Assembly: GCA_900315835.1 (NCBI GenBank)
Contig: ONAR01000032.1
Location: forward strand, 1-32,649
Source: an uncultured Prevotella sp.
Lineage (GTDB): Bacteria; Bacteroidota; Bacteroidia; Bacteroidales; Bacteroidaceae
Length of the DNA stretch: 32,649 bases
Reading direction: 5' to 3'
Positions 1 through 6,915 of the stretch are shown here, piece by piece. Both the position numbers and the translations under genes were made by a program. Each line of letters starts with the position of its first letter. Position 1 is the first letter of the stretch. Below the pieces are notes generated by a model. That model made no database searches and had not been told where the DNA came from. It saw only the letters and a list, made by a program, of their open reading frames with translations.

Positions 1-48
1 AGCCAAATGTTTTTCAATCCGGTAAAACCATTTTTGCTTCGCGCTTTT

Positions 49-83
49 GCCGGTACCATTTAGAGCGCTACAGCCGGTACCAT
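49..83. repeat. Short direct repeat at the left edge
   Basis: The 11-mer GCCGGTACCAT occurs at 49-59 and again at 73-83, 24 bases apart. Read in the frame of the first gene it would give PVPF and PVPY. Its role is not known; it may be a chance or recombination-derived duplication in the 5' flank of the first gene. Confidence 0.4.
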
Positions 84-112
84 ATGCGCGCTATTGTCAA
101 GAACAGTTTGCA

Positions 113-664
113 ATGGTCAGTTATTTCTATTATAGCATCCGCAATTTTCCACAAGGTAAGTGTCTTTTCTATAAGGCGGACTATAATCATGTGGACGCAA
201 ATATAGTATCTGATGGCATTCTATATCGGGATGACCAGAAAAAATCGTGGATTGTTCATGCAATCTATACTGGAGCACCATTCGACTACAAAGTAAGAAG
301 TGCTCAGAACGTAAAGAAAATCAAGCTACAGAAATGTTATGGAGGTATTATTATCGACAATACGCCATATGCTTTTGAACGGACAAATCCACTTTCTGTG
401 TCAACTTCTAACTCTTCGGGCAACTCACAAGAATTGTTCGGAAATGGCTTCTTTACAGAGCCGACAGTGGCCGACAATGCTCTTTCTTTATTGCAAAAAG
501 AGATAGTTCCCAATTTGGAAAAGATACAAAGATTATTCGCAGATACAAAGCACCTCTTTCTCTCTGATGATGACAAAAAGATTGTCAAGAAGTACCTTGA
601 CCAATGTAATAAACGCACAAAAGAATTGGAGGTGGTGATTAAAAATGCCCAACAATTATTATGA
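113..664 (+). CDS. Hypothetical protein, first gene of the VWA operon
   Basis: The family is not recognised. From ATG 113 the product is about 183 residues. The frame is open back to 26, so a TTG start at 47 or a truncated longer gene is possible; the ATG is the conservative choice. The N-terminal half is rich in Tyr, Phe and Lys and looks like a compact alpha/beta domain. A Ser/Asn-rich linker (roughly residues 95-110) leads to a charged C-terminal helical part that may form a coiled coil. The stop codon overlaps the start of the next gene as ATGA (661-664), so translation is probably coupled to the VWA gene. Inference: it works with the VWA protein. A MoxR-type ATPase, the usual partner of such proteins, is not inside the window and may lie to the left. 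Confidence 0.6.
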   Translation: MVSYFYYSIRNFPQGKCLFYKADYNHVDANIVSDGILYRDDQKKSWIVHAIYTGAPFDYKVRSAQNVKKIKLQKCYGGIIIDNTPYAFERTNPLSVSTSNSSGNSQELFGNGFFTEPTVADNALSLLQKEIVPNLEKIQRLFADTKHLFLSDDDKKIVKKYLDQCNKRTKELEVVIKNAQQLL

Positions 665-2034
665 ACACTCCACAAAACAATGATTTTGCTCAGAAACTCA
701 AAGAGTATGATGACGCTTTTGATTTCTATATGGATTACGGGAAATTGCCGGAAAACATGTCAAAAGGAGACTTGTTAGGTGGGCTTATTGGTCAGACCAT
801 TCAAGATAATCCACAATTAGAAAGTCAAGATCCTCTATGGACAGAACTTCTGAAGGAGGAACTGATGAAATTCATTGAGGCTATGTTACAACTCTTTCAG
901 CCGATAGAAGAATACCACCGCAAAGAACAAGCGTTCATTGCGGTTTTCGTAGGTGGAGGATTGACGCAGAAACGCAATATGTGGGGACAAACTACAAAGA
1001 TTATTGAACAAAATTACAAACCAGGAGAACTAAATCTCGAAGGTTATAAAGACCAACTGAATGAATGTAGTTCAGAACAACAAAAAGAAATAATTCTCAA
1101 TGCTTTGGGACACGAATGGAAGAAAGCCAGTGATGATAAGGAGGAAGAACGGAAACAAAATTTACTTTCAATCAACCAAAAACGCTGGGAACAACATCTG
1201 AAAGAATACGGACTGTCTGACTATAAGGAACGACAGAAGGTTGAGCGTTTTTTCTATTCCTATCCAGAACTTAGAGAATTGATTCGGATGATAGGACGTG
1301 AACAACCACAGCGTGAGGATGAGATGGATGATACAATACGACGATACCTTCCTTTATTACCATCCTCACCAAAGCCAGCAGCAGAAGCAGAGGAGATAGC
1401 CAACGGAAATGACCTACAACATATCTTGCCGTCTGAGACCGCAATCTTGTCTGAGCGTCAAACGGAAAACCTGTTTTTCTACAAGTTTGCAACTCAACAG
1501 CTTCAATTATTTGCCAATCGTCCAAAGAACAAAAGCCATTTCAAAACTGAACAAACGAAAAAGAAAGAGCCTCGTTTGGAGAATGGGCCAATCATAGTTG
1601 CCGTCGATACCAGCGGTTCCATGAGTGGAAAGCCGTTGAAAATTGCATACTCCGTTCTTACGCAGCTCCTCAGATTGGCAAGAAAGCAGAAGCGTAAAGT
1701 CTTTCTGATGTCATTCTCTGTCAGAGCAAAGTTCTTGGATTTATCGTTGCCTCGTAATTGGATGCGCCTGAATGCTTTTCTTGAAGACCGTTTTACAGGT
1801 GGAACTGATGGTGAAGAAATGCTTAACAGGTCAATAGAAATGTTGCAGAGCAAATCCTTTGCAATGGCAGATGTCCTTATTATAAGTGACTTCTATTTTC
1901 CACTTCCTATTGAACCAACAAAAAAGAAAATGCTCGTTGAGCATAACAAAGGAACACGTTTCTATGGTTTGAAAATAGACAGTACGGATAAGTTGTATGA
2001 TAAAATACTGGATAAGACATGGAACATCAAATAA
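661..2034 (+). CDS. VWA-domain protein, ViaA/CoxE-like
   Basis: A 457-residue protein with a largely helical, charged N-terminal two thirds and a C-terminal von Willebrand factor A domain. The metal-ion-dependent adhesion site is visible: DTSGS starting at Asp316, then the Thr of FTGGTDG, then the Asp of IISDF. This order, with the VWA domain at the C-terminus, is that of ViaA/CoxE-type proteins, which act with MoxR-family AAA ATPases (for example RavA-ViaA) as chaperone-like complexes in the cytoplasm. There is no signal peptide or membrane segment. The gene starts inside the stop codon of the upstream gene (ATGA) and overlaps the downstream metallopeptidase gene by 16 bases, so the three form one translationally coupled operon. 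The family assignment is firm; the substrate is unknown. Confidence 0.85.
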   Translation: MNTPQNNDFAQKLKEYDDAFDFYMDYGKLPENMSKGDLLGGLIGQTIQDNPQLESQDPLWTELLKEELMKFIEAMLQLFQPIEEYHRKEQAFIAVFVGGGLTQKRNMWGQTTKIIEQNYKPGELNLEGYKDQLNECSSEQQKEIILNALGHEWKKASDDKEEERKQNLLSINQKRWEQHLKEYGLSDYKERQKVERFFYSYPELRELIRMIGREQPQREDEMDDTIRRYLPLLPSSPKPAAEAEEIANGNDLQHILPSETAILSERQTENLFFYKFATQQLQLFANRPKNKSHFKTEQTKKKEPRLENGPIIVAVDTSGSMSGKPLKIAYSVLTQLLRLARKQKRKVFLMSFSVRAKFLDLSLPRNWMRLNAFLEDRFTGGTDGEEMLNRSIEMLQSKSFAMADVLIISDFYFPLPIEPTKKKMLVEHNKGTRFYGLKIDSTDKLYDKILDKTWNIK

Positions 2035-2648
2035 AGAGAGAACCACAGTTCTGGATTAACCCGAACTTTCGGCTTAATTCACCTCATTTTCGTTTTGCAT
2101 GGTTCATGGCAGACATGACAGTTCTTCGACAAGAAGCAATGATTATGTCCGTGGAAAGGAAGGTGTATCAGACGAGTAAACAATGTGTCGTATGTGTGAT
2201 AACCCCTGATCATAGTTCTCTTGACATTGTTTATGCAGACAAAACGAAATTTGATAACCTAAGACTTCAGAAATGGCTACGTGAAACTATCCGTGATGAA
2301 ATTACGGCGAGAGCCAAGATTGTCCTTCCTTCACGTTTGCGAGAACTGGAAAGGAAAAACAATCTGTATGGCAACAGAGTGTTCGTCAAGAAGCTCCGTG
2401 GCAACACTATGGGATGTTGCAGTGTATATAATGACATAAGCTTAATACCAGGACTAATCATCATGCCACAGGCATTGATTGACAGTGTAATCTTACATGA
2501 GATGGCACATTACAAGTATAAGCATCATCGGAAATCATTTTGGAACTTCCTATCTCAACTACTTGGAGAGGATGCTAAAACGCAAAAAGGGGCTATGGAC
2601 ATTGTGCTTTCCAAATACTGGCTCCAAATAAAATTTCTGATGAAATGA
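2019..2648 (+). CDS. YgjP/SprT-like zinc metallopeptidase
   Basis: A 209-residue protein whose C-terminal half matches the YgjP-like (M48-related, DUF45) metallopeptidase pattern. A basic segment ending in a GCCS-type turn is followed by beta-strand residues and the zinc motif HEMAH at residues 160-164, then KHHRKSFWNFL, which supplies the further ligand-region histidines. Family knowledge: these are small cytoplasmic zinc proteases of poorly known substrate. The first 60 residues look unlike the usual family N-terminus and are probably specific to this operon. The start ATG lies 16 bases inside the VWA gene. Inference: the VWA protein may act as scaffold or substrate adaptor for this protease. 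The fold and zinc motif are well supported; the substrate is unknown. Confidence 0.85.
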   Translation: MEHQIKREPQFWINPNFRLNSPHFRFAWFMADMTVLRQEAMIMSVERKVYQTSKQCVVCVITPDHSSLDIVYADKTKFDNLRLQKWLRETIRDEITARAKIVLPSRLRELERKNNLYGNRVFVKKLRGNTMGCCSVYNDISLIPGLIIMPQALIDSVILHEMAHYKYKHHRKSFWNFLSQLLGEDAKTQKGAMDIVLSKYWLQIKFLMK

Positions 2649-2690
2649 TATTTTATTTAACCTCTGCTACAGATTGGCGTAGCCCTCATT

Positions 2691-2698
2691 TAACTTTG
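2691..2698 (+). promoter_or_regulatory. Bacteroidetes -7 promoter box for the Trp-repeat gene
   Basis: TAACTTTG matches the Bacteroidetes -7 consensus TAnnTTTG and sits 45 bases upstream of ATG 2744. A clear TTTG at the usual -33 distance is not seen (the nearest is ATTG at 2673), so the promoter may be weak. It suggests that 2744-3536 is transcribed separately from the VWA operon. Confidence 0.5.
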
Positions 2699-2743
2699 CA
2701 TCGAGAAATTAAATATATGGTTTAATGTAATTGTTCGTATAGT

Positions 2744-3277
2744 ATGACAAAAGCACTTAATGATGAGTTCATGCAGCAAGTTGCTACAGAACAAGCATGG
2801 AAGGAACTTTCAGAAGATTTTACTTGGACAGAGTCTCTTCTGGAAAAGTATTCAGAAAAAGTTGACTGGAAAGAGATTTCAGACAACAGGAGCATTAACT
2901 GGACGGTGCCAATGCTTCAGAAATTCTCTAAAAAGCTCGATTGGAAAGTTCTTTCTGAGCATATTGATGAAGATTGGTTTACAGAAGCACATCTTGAAGC
3001 ATTTAAGGACAAGTGGGACTGGGCAGAAATCACTTCGTCAGAACTTTTCCTTTCGACGGAACTTCTTGACAAGTACATTAACTACGTAGATTGGGCTTCA
3101 CTTATAGGAGAAGGAAGGTATCGCAGTGGAATTACTCGAAGTGAATCATTCGATGCCATTGGATTCTATGAGAAGTATAAAGAATATATCCCTATGTCAA
3201 GACTTCAGGATTCTGACTTATGGCGAAAAATAGTAGAACAAAGATGTAGTCAGTTAAAGACGATGATTCTATCGTAA
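2744..3277 (+). CDS. Trp-rich repeat protein of unknown function
   Basis: A 177-residue soluble, acidic protein. Residues about 19-120 are four to five degenerate repeats of 23-26 residues. Each opens with W(K/A)xxSxx and closes with LLxKYxxKxDW, so that a DW pair marks each boundary (VDWKEIS, LDWKVLS, WDWAEIT, VDWASLI). The spacing suggests a helical solenoid, a fold usually used for protein binding. The last 50 residues lack the repeat. No catalytic motif, signal peptide or membrane segment is visible. The small gene at 3303 follows after 25 bases, so the two are probably co-transcribed from the box at 2691 and stopped by the hairpin at 3559. Its specific function cannot be told from sequence. 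Confidence 0.75.
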   Translation: MTKALNDEFMQQVATEQAWKELSEDFTWTESLLEKYSEKVDWKEISDNRSINWTVPMLQKFSKKLDWKVLSEHIDEDWFTEAHLEAFKDKWDWAEITSSELFLSTELLDKYINYVDWASLIGEGRYRSGITRSESFDAIGFYEKYKEYIPMSRLQDSDLWRKIVEQRCSQLKTMILS

Positions 3278-3302
3278 TAATTATAATCTAAATCATTTCA
3301 TT

Positions 3303-3536
3303 ATGGCACTTTGGAGAATTGTAGTAAAGAACAGCGGCAATGCTGCATGTAAAGACAAAAGACAACGCCTTGAAAAAGGTATGTTCATCGAGACAAGTAC
3401 GGTTTCACCTATACCTCCAATCGGGGTCGCTCGTGAACGCCCAATGCTTGCACAATTGTTTTTGAACAAGTACGGTATAGAAGTGAATGTTCAAAACATG
3501 AACAGTGGATATTTCAATTGTGAAAAGATTGGATAA
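3303..3536 (+). CDS. Small hypothetical protein, DUF6140-like
   Basis: A 77-residue protein beginning MALWRIVVKNSG, with a later EKGMFIETST strand and a C-terminal KYGIEVNV...FNCEKIG segment. This pattern recalls a small family of Bacteroidetes proteins (start xxxIVVKxSG, then xLEKGMSVEV, then FxxKYGIDxK, then YxxxxxIG) that I know as DUF6140. The assignment is from memory and is moderately secure. These proteins are short all-beta or alpha/beta domains with no known function. This copy has an extra Arg/Lys-rich insertion (residues 17-25). It probably shares a transcript with the Trp-repeat gene 25 bases upstream and is followed by a strong terminator. Confidence 0.7.
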   Translation: MALWRIVVKNSGNAACKDKRQRLEKGMFIETSTVSPIPPIGVARERPMLAQLFLNKYGIEVNVQNMNSGYFNCEKIG

Positions 3537-3558
3537 TCTACGTAAAACAGGGGTATTG

Positions 3559-3586
3559 AGAGTTCACTTATAGTGGACTCTTTTTT
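3559..3586 (+). terminator. Rho-independent terminator
   Basis: AGAGTTCAC, loop TTATA, GTGGACTCT, then a run of T. The 9-bp stem has one G-T pair. It lies 22 bases after the stop of the small DUF6140-like gene and closes that unit. Confidence 0.85.
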
Positions 3587-3772
3587 GCAACCTAATTTCA
3601 TCGTCTCACGAAAGTAGAAATGGGAGATTTAAGAGATCAGTTTTTTCAGTTAAAAGGAAAGTGGAATGAGAAGGGGAGAGAATAAATCGGTTCATCTTCA
3701 GTAAAAAGAAAAAATTGTTTTTGGGGAAACATCAAGTCATTTCATTCAGCAATGTTTAGGTTTACGTTTACC

Positions 3773-3788
3773 CATGTATATATACATG
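3773..3788. repeat. 16-bp perfect palindrome, copy 1
   Basis: CATGTATATATACATG is its own reverse complement. It is flanked on the left by TTTAGGTTTACGTTTACC and on the right by TCTAAACTTAAA, which are rough inverted relatives of each other. A second loose palindrome, CTTATTATATATATAAG, follows near 3843. It could be a protein-binding site, a cruciform or an RNA hairpin. Confidence 0.7.
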
Positions 3789-4263
3789 AACCTCTAAACT
3801 TAAAGATTAAACCTACAATAATCTGCTTCAAGTTTACTATACCTTATTATATATATAAGCATATCTAAACTTAAACTTAAACCAGCAAAGATGGAATCAA
3901 CTATTTCTTTTTTTATTGAAAGTATGAAATAGATATGCAGCTTTAGTCTTATTTTTGTTAAAATCAAACTCATTCTGCACGAAAAATGAGAAAAATGAGT
4001 CTGAATTAAAGATTATTTTGTATTTTTGCAAACAGAATGTGGTGTTTGTTCATGAAGTCAATCTTCTGGACTTACGAAGCATTTACAGTTAACGATTGTA
4101 AGACTGAAGTCAAGCAATCTAGTTAGTGTAAAACAAAATAAAGATAAAATCAAGAAATGAGAATGAATCTGCCATTGAGCCATTTTTTCCCTGAAAAATG
4201 AGGCAAAATGAGCAGAATGAGTCTAGAAAGAGGTGCCAGTACTTTACACTAACTCTGTAAGTA

Positions 4264-4314
4264 ACTGATACTCAGTATCGTCTAGCCGCCGCACAGGCAG
4301 CAGTTGAAGAGTAA
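4264..4314 (+). pseudogene. Conserved gene-tail remnant, copy 1
   Basis: The frame ACT GAT ACT CAG ... GAG TAA reads TDTQYRLAAAQAAVEE then stop. The matching frame in copy 2 (7609-7665) reads TDNQHLLAAAQAAVEEGK then stop. Over AAAQAAVEE the protein is identical while five third codon positions differ, the mark of past protein-coding selection. Just upstream, however, both copies have an in-frame TAA, so no complete gene is present. The parent gene is not recognised. A terminator follows 22 bases later. Confidence 0.45.
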
Positions 4315-4335
4315 GTCTGAAAATCTGAAAAAATC

Positions 4336-4384
4336 AATTGGGTGCAACACTCTTATTATAAAGGGTTGCACCCAATTCTTTTTT
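4336..4384. terminator. Bidirectional terminator
   Basis: AATTGGGTGCAAC and GTTGCACCCAATT form a perfect 13-bp stem around a 16-base loop. A T run follows on the plus strand (4379-4384), and on the minus strand TTGATTTTTT follows the stem. It can end the element transcript from the left and the TonB-domain operon from the right, whose stop lies at 4390. Confidence 0.9.
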
Positions 4385-4389
4385 AAGAT

Positions 4390-5853
4390 TCACGATTTTG
4401 GCTCTGCGCCTCTAATCAGTATAGCTCCCTTTTCTTTCGTTTTTATGGTATTTACGAGAGGTTTCATGCATATGGTGAGAACGGTGTCGGAAGGCTGGAT
4501 GTCACTAATGGTCTCGTAGCCATCACTATAGACTGTGAGCGTTTTGCCTGTGAGAGGTATCCAGAAGATAAAATGACCGGAAGTATCAGTGGCGGTTCCC
4601 TGATTAAATTGATCAAATTTTGAGAGAGAGACCCAGGCATCAGCCAGCGGCTTGCCGTCATCGCTGATGACGTAGCCTTCTATACGCCTACGCTGGGTCC
4701 GCAAATCTGGGTGCTGCTGCATGTATGCCTCACTCAGCGTATCAAGAGTGGTTGTTATTTCTATAATGGCATCGGCAGATGGTAGGAAGCCGTAGCGTGC
4801 TTTGATCTGTTCCTTTGATTTGTCATCTTTAATAATATTAAAAGTGTTTATCATCTGTTGTTGCCTATTGATATAAGCAAACCAGCGGCTGGAACCCAAA
4901 CGAATGGAGTCTGGAAGGATTTCGCCGTTGACAACAACGACGAAAGAGTCTTTTTTTTGTGTATGTCCTGTACCAGTGATACGTATAGTATGGCTAGTCT
5001 CCAAGTTTGTGGGTACAATATTAAGTTCTAAAATATTGTCTTGCAGATATTCTTCGTTTTGTCTCTGGGCAAGGAAAATCTGGCGTTCCTCCTCCGTTGC
5101 CAGAAATGGCACAGGAACGCAGTATTTTACGTTCACAGGGTGGCCAAACTGATTTCCCGGAGTCCATTTCGGCATTAGGCTGAGGATGCGAAGGCTTTCT
5201 TCACCCAGTTGCTGTTCTATCTGCTGCTTCAGCTGCTGCTGTCTGTCGGCACTCTCTTGGCTCAGGCGTAGGGTATCATAATTCAACTTCATAATCTTAG
5301 TAACTTTGTAGTTGGAGGTATAGCCCAGACTGTCGACCGTGAAGGTAGTGATGACGCGCCCTCTTGCGCCATACTCCATGGCCAGGTCGGGATAGCGTAT
5401 GTTCGACTTGATAAACTCCATCAAGGCACGGTCGCCCCCAGGAAACTGTGGCATTATTTCCCCACAGTCATAGACCTTAGCTTCTGCAGATGGGGGGGGA
5501 GCCTGGGCTAGCAATTCTGCCCGCGGCCGCTGCTCAGTCTCCATCCTGACCGGCTCATCCTTCGCAGGCAAAGCGACGGGCTCTTCTGCTGCAACTATGG
5601 CCGATTTGTTGTCTGATGCTGTGGGTATTTCTGTTGTATTTGTAGTTTGCTGGGCTATTGCCTGCTGCTTTTCAGCATCGTGGTTCAACAGAAAGATGCC
5701 TGTCACCAGTGCGATAGAGGCTGCGATGCCAATGCCCCAGTAGAGCGGTTTCCGCGATGTCGTCTTTTGGTCGATGACCCCGCGTTCAAACTGTGCCCAC
5801 TCCTTGTCCACGTCGGGCATGCCAATTTTTTTGTCAATATCCTGCTGCTTCAT
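4390..5853 (-). CDS. TonB-domain membrane protein, putative anti-sigma factor
   Basis: A 487-residue protein from ATG 5853, one base after the sigma gene stop; a TTG at 5865 is a less likely start. Parts in order: cytoplasmic N-terminus (1-38) containing KEWAQFE, as in anti-sigma N-termini; one membrane helix (39-56); a Pro/Gln linker; a TonB C-terminal-like domain (131-250: MPQFPGG, YP, GARGRVITTF, LMPKWTPG, VNVKY); a segment at 300-372 resembling a TonB-dependent receptor plug (VVVVNGEILPDS, then FNIIKDDKSKEQIKARYG, then IIEITT); and a carboxypeptidase-regulatory-like beta domain (390-465: IEGYVISDDGKPLADAWVSL...TDTSGHF). A Gln-rich helical insertion (195-217) interrupts the TonB domain. 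The pairing with an ECF sigma gene suggests a transmembrane anti-sigma or signal transducer whose periplasmic part senses or contacts outer-membrane machinery. The domain calls are good; the anti-sigma role is inferred. Confidence 0.82.
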   Translation of the reverse strand: MKQQDIDKKIGMPDVDKEWAQFERGVIDQKTTSRKPLYWGIGIAASIALVTGIFLLNHDAEKQQAIAQQTTNTTEIPTASDNKSAIVAAEEPVALPAKDEPVRMETEQRPRAELLAQAPPPSAEAKVYDCGEIMPQFPGGDRALMEFIKSNIRYPDLAMEYGARGRVITTFTVDSLGYTSNYKVTKIMKLNYDTLRLSQESADRQQQLKQQIEQQLGEESLRILSLMPKWTPGNQFGHPVNVKYCVPVPFLATEEERQIFLAQRQNEEYLQDNILELNIVPTNLETSHTIRITGTGHTQKKDSFVVVVNGEILPDSIRLGSSRWFAYINRQQQMINTFNIIKDDKSKEQIKARYGFLPSADAIIEITTTLDTLSEAYMQQHPDLRTQRRRIEGYVISDDGKPLADAWVSLSKFDQFNQGTATDTSGHFIFWIPLTGKTLTVYSDGYETISDIQPSDTVLTICMKPLVNTIKTKEKGAILIRGAEPKS

Positions 5854-5854
5854 C

Positions 5855-6346
5855 TTACTTTGCAATTTTAAGGGTTTTACGAATCTTTTCCAGTGAGCGC
5901 GTGATGTGCTTGTTCACCGCTGAGGCGCTGATGCCGAGGACGGTGGCCGTCTCTTCGTAGGTCATCTCCTCATCGTAGTGCAGACTCAGTACGCGACGGT
6001 CTTGCTCTGTCAGGTTTTTGTCAATGACTTGCTGAAGTTGCTGCAGCAGCTCCTCGCGTTCCTCGCTCTCGGTGGCGGCGATGTCCTGCCGAAGTTCATC
6101 CTCCATCTGCCGCTGCAACTGCCGCGAGCGTAGCGTGTGTAGGCACTGGTTGCGCGTAGCCGCCAGCAAGTAGCCTCGGATACTGTCATCGGCTACCTGC
6201 GGTTTTCGCTTCCAGATTTGGACGAACACCTGATGCACCGCATCCTTGGCATCGTCGGCATTCTCCACCATCGAGAATGCCATGCGATACATGTGCGGAT
6301 AGCTATCCTTGAACAGGCGTTCAAACTTTTGTTTGCTGTAATTCAT
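5855..6346 (-). CDS. ECF-type RNA polymerase sigma factor
   Basis: A 163-residue sigma-70 family protein of the extracytoplasmic function type. Region 2 is seen near residues 10-75 (FERLFKDSYPHMYRMAFSMV...DAKDAVHQVFVQIWKR). Region 4 is at about 110-160 (LTEQDRRVLSLHYDEEMTYEETATVLGISASAVNKHITRSLEKIRKTL), with its helix-turn-helix. The length is normal for the family. It directs RNA polymerase to a small set of promoters and is usually held by a partner anti-sigma factor. The downstream TonB-domain gene starts one base after its stop, which fits that pairing. Upstream at 6360-6400 no TAnnTTTG box is evident, so the operon may depend on its own sigma factor. Confidence 0.93.
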   Translation of the reverse strand: MNYSKQKFERLFKDSYPHMYRMAFSMVENADDAKDAVHQVFVQIWKRKPQVADDSIRGYLLAATRNQCLHTLRSRQLQRQMEDELRQDIAATESEEREELLQQLQQVIDKNLTEQDRRVLSLHYDEEMTYEETATVLGISASAVNKHITRSLEKIRKTLKIAK

Positions 6347-6439
6347 AAATGTCTTTTGCCCTTTATTCGTATAAAAGACCCTCGGACGTTCAAATCAAAT
6401 ACCCCTCATTGCAATTATTTTTATTGAAAGCGTGAATTT

Positions 6440-6874
6440 TTAATCTCTCTTTCCCTCCATCTTATCTATAAATGTTTCGTAAATGAGAGGGTAAGCATCA
6501 CTTGCATTGAATGTTATGCCAGGACGCAATAGAGTCAGGTACGTATAATTCTTTGGAACCTGCGTAGATAGCCCTAGTATAATTAGCGCTGTCATGCCTG
6601 AAGGTAAAAATTGGGCATTATCACGGGTTGCTATAGCTTGTACCACTTTATCAACAGTGGGAAGTACAATTCCGAACCGACTTTTTCGAGGTTTGGCATA
6701 AATGCCTTGTGCAATCTTTGTCAATACTCCCTCATTGGTTAGTTCAGACAAAGTGCTACCAACAAACTCAGCGTGATATTCTGGGAAGTCAGATCGGAAC
6801 AGAATACTATCTTCAGGCATCGCCTCTATGCGTTGCCTTAAAGTATTGCTATCTATAGAATGTTCATTTATCAT
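6440..6874 (-). CDS. AbiEi/DUF6088-like antitoxin-type protein, orphan
   Basis: A 144-residue protein from MINEHSIDS at 6874. An ATG at 6925 would lie upstream of the predicted transcription start, so the shorter form is preferred. It carries a winged-helix N-terminus (LRQRIEAMPEDSILFRSDFPEY...VGSTLSELTNEGVLTKIAQGIYAKPRKSRFG) followed by QFLPSGMTALIILGLSTQVPKNYTYLT. This is the pattern of DUF6088 / type IV TA AbiEi antitoxins, DNA-binding repressors normally paired with an AbiEii nucleotidyltransferase toxin. No toxin gene is adjacent. Family members run to about 200 residues with a longer C-terminal domain; here the tail after YLT is short and diverges, so the protein may be truncated or decayed. 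The AT-rich composition fits acquired DNA. Confidence 0.72.
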   Translation of the reverse strand: MINEHSIDSNTLRQRIEAMPEDSILFRSDFPEYHAEFVGSTLSELTNEGVLTKIAQGIYAKPRKSRFGIVLPTVDKVVQAIATRDNAQFLPSGMTALIILGLSTQVPKNYTYLTLLRPGITFNASDAYPLIYETFIDKMEGKRD

Positions 6875-6907
6875 ACAACCTTTGAAATTTTGATGATTTT
6901 TCAAATG

Positions 6908-6915
6908 CAAAGATA
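6908..6915 (-). promoter_or_regulatory. -7 promoter box for the AbiEi-like gene
   Basis: On the minus strand TATCTTTG, followed by C, is a full match to the Bacteroidetes -7 box. Its position puts the transcript start near 6904, which supports translation from 6874. The -33 region is only a partial match (TTTA). Confidence 0.6.

Larger units (their letters stand above)
3661..4316 (+). repeat. Duplicated intergenic element, copy 1
   Basis: This AT-rich stretch has no convincing intact gene and is clearly related to 7056-7665. Shared blocks, in the same order, are: AATGAGAAGGGG (3665); GTAAAAAGAAAAA; GGGAAACATCAAGTC; TTTAGGTTTACGTTTACC followed by the palindrome CATGTATATATACATG (3773-3788); TCTAAACTTAAA twice; TTTACTATACCTT with ATATATATAAG; a CATTCTGCA motif; a TAnnTTTG-type box (4021-4028, 248 bases after the palindrome); and a coding-like tail ending in AAAQAAVEE. 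AAAATGAG-like 8-mers recur about six times between 3982 and 4220, and CTCATTCTGC (about 3970) is mirrored by GCAGAATGAG (about 4211). It fills the gap between the DUF6140-like gene and the TonB-domain gene. Confidence 0.8.

Noticed and set aside
47-112. N-terminal extension of the first gene from a TTG start
   Set aside because: The extension reads PVPFRALQPVPYARY across a short direct repeat and needs a rare start; ATG 113 is simpler, though an upstream truncation cannot be excluded.
3720-4316. Retron, riboswitch or group II intron in the intergenic element
   Set aside because: No reverse transcriptase, no conserved riboswitch core and no intron domain V-like hairpin were recognised; the nature of the element is left open.
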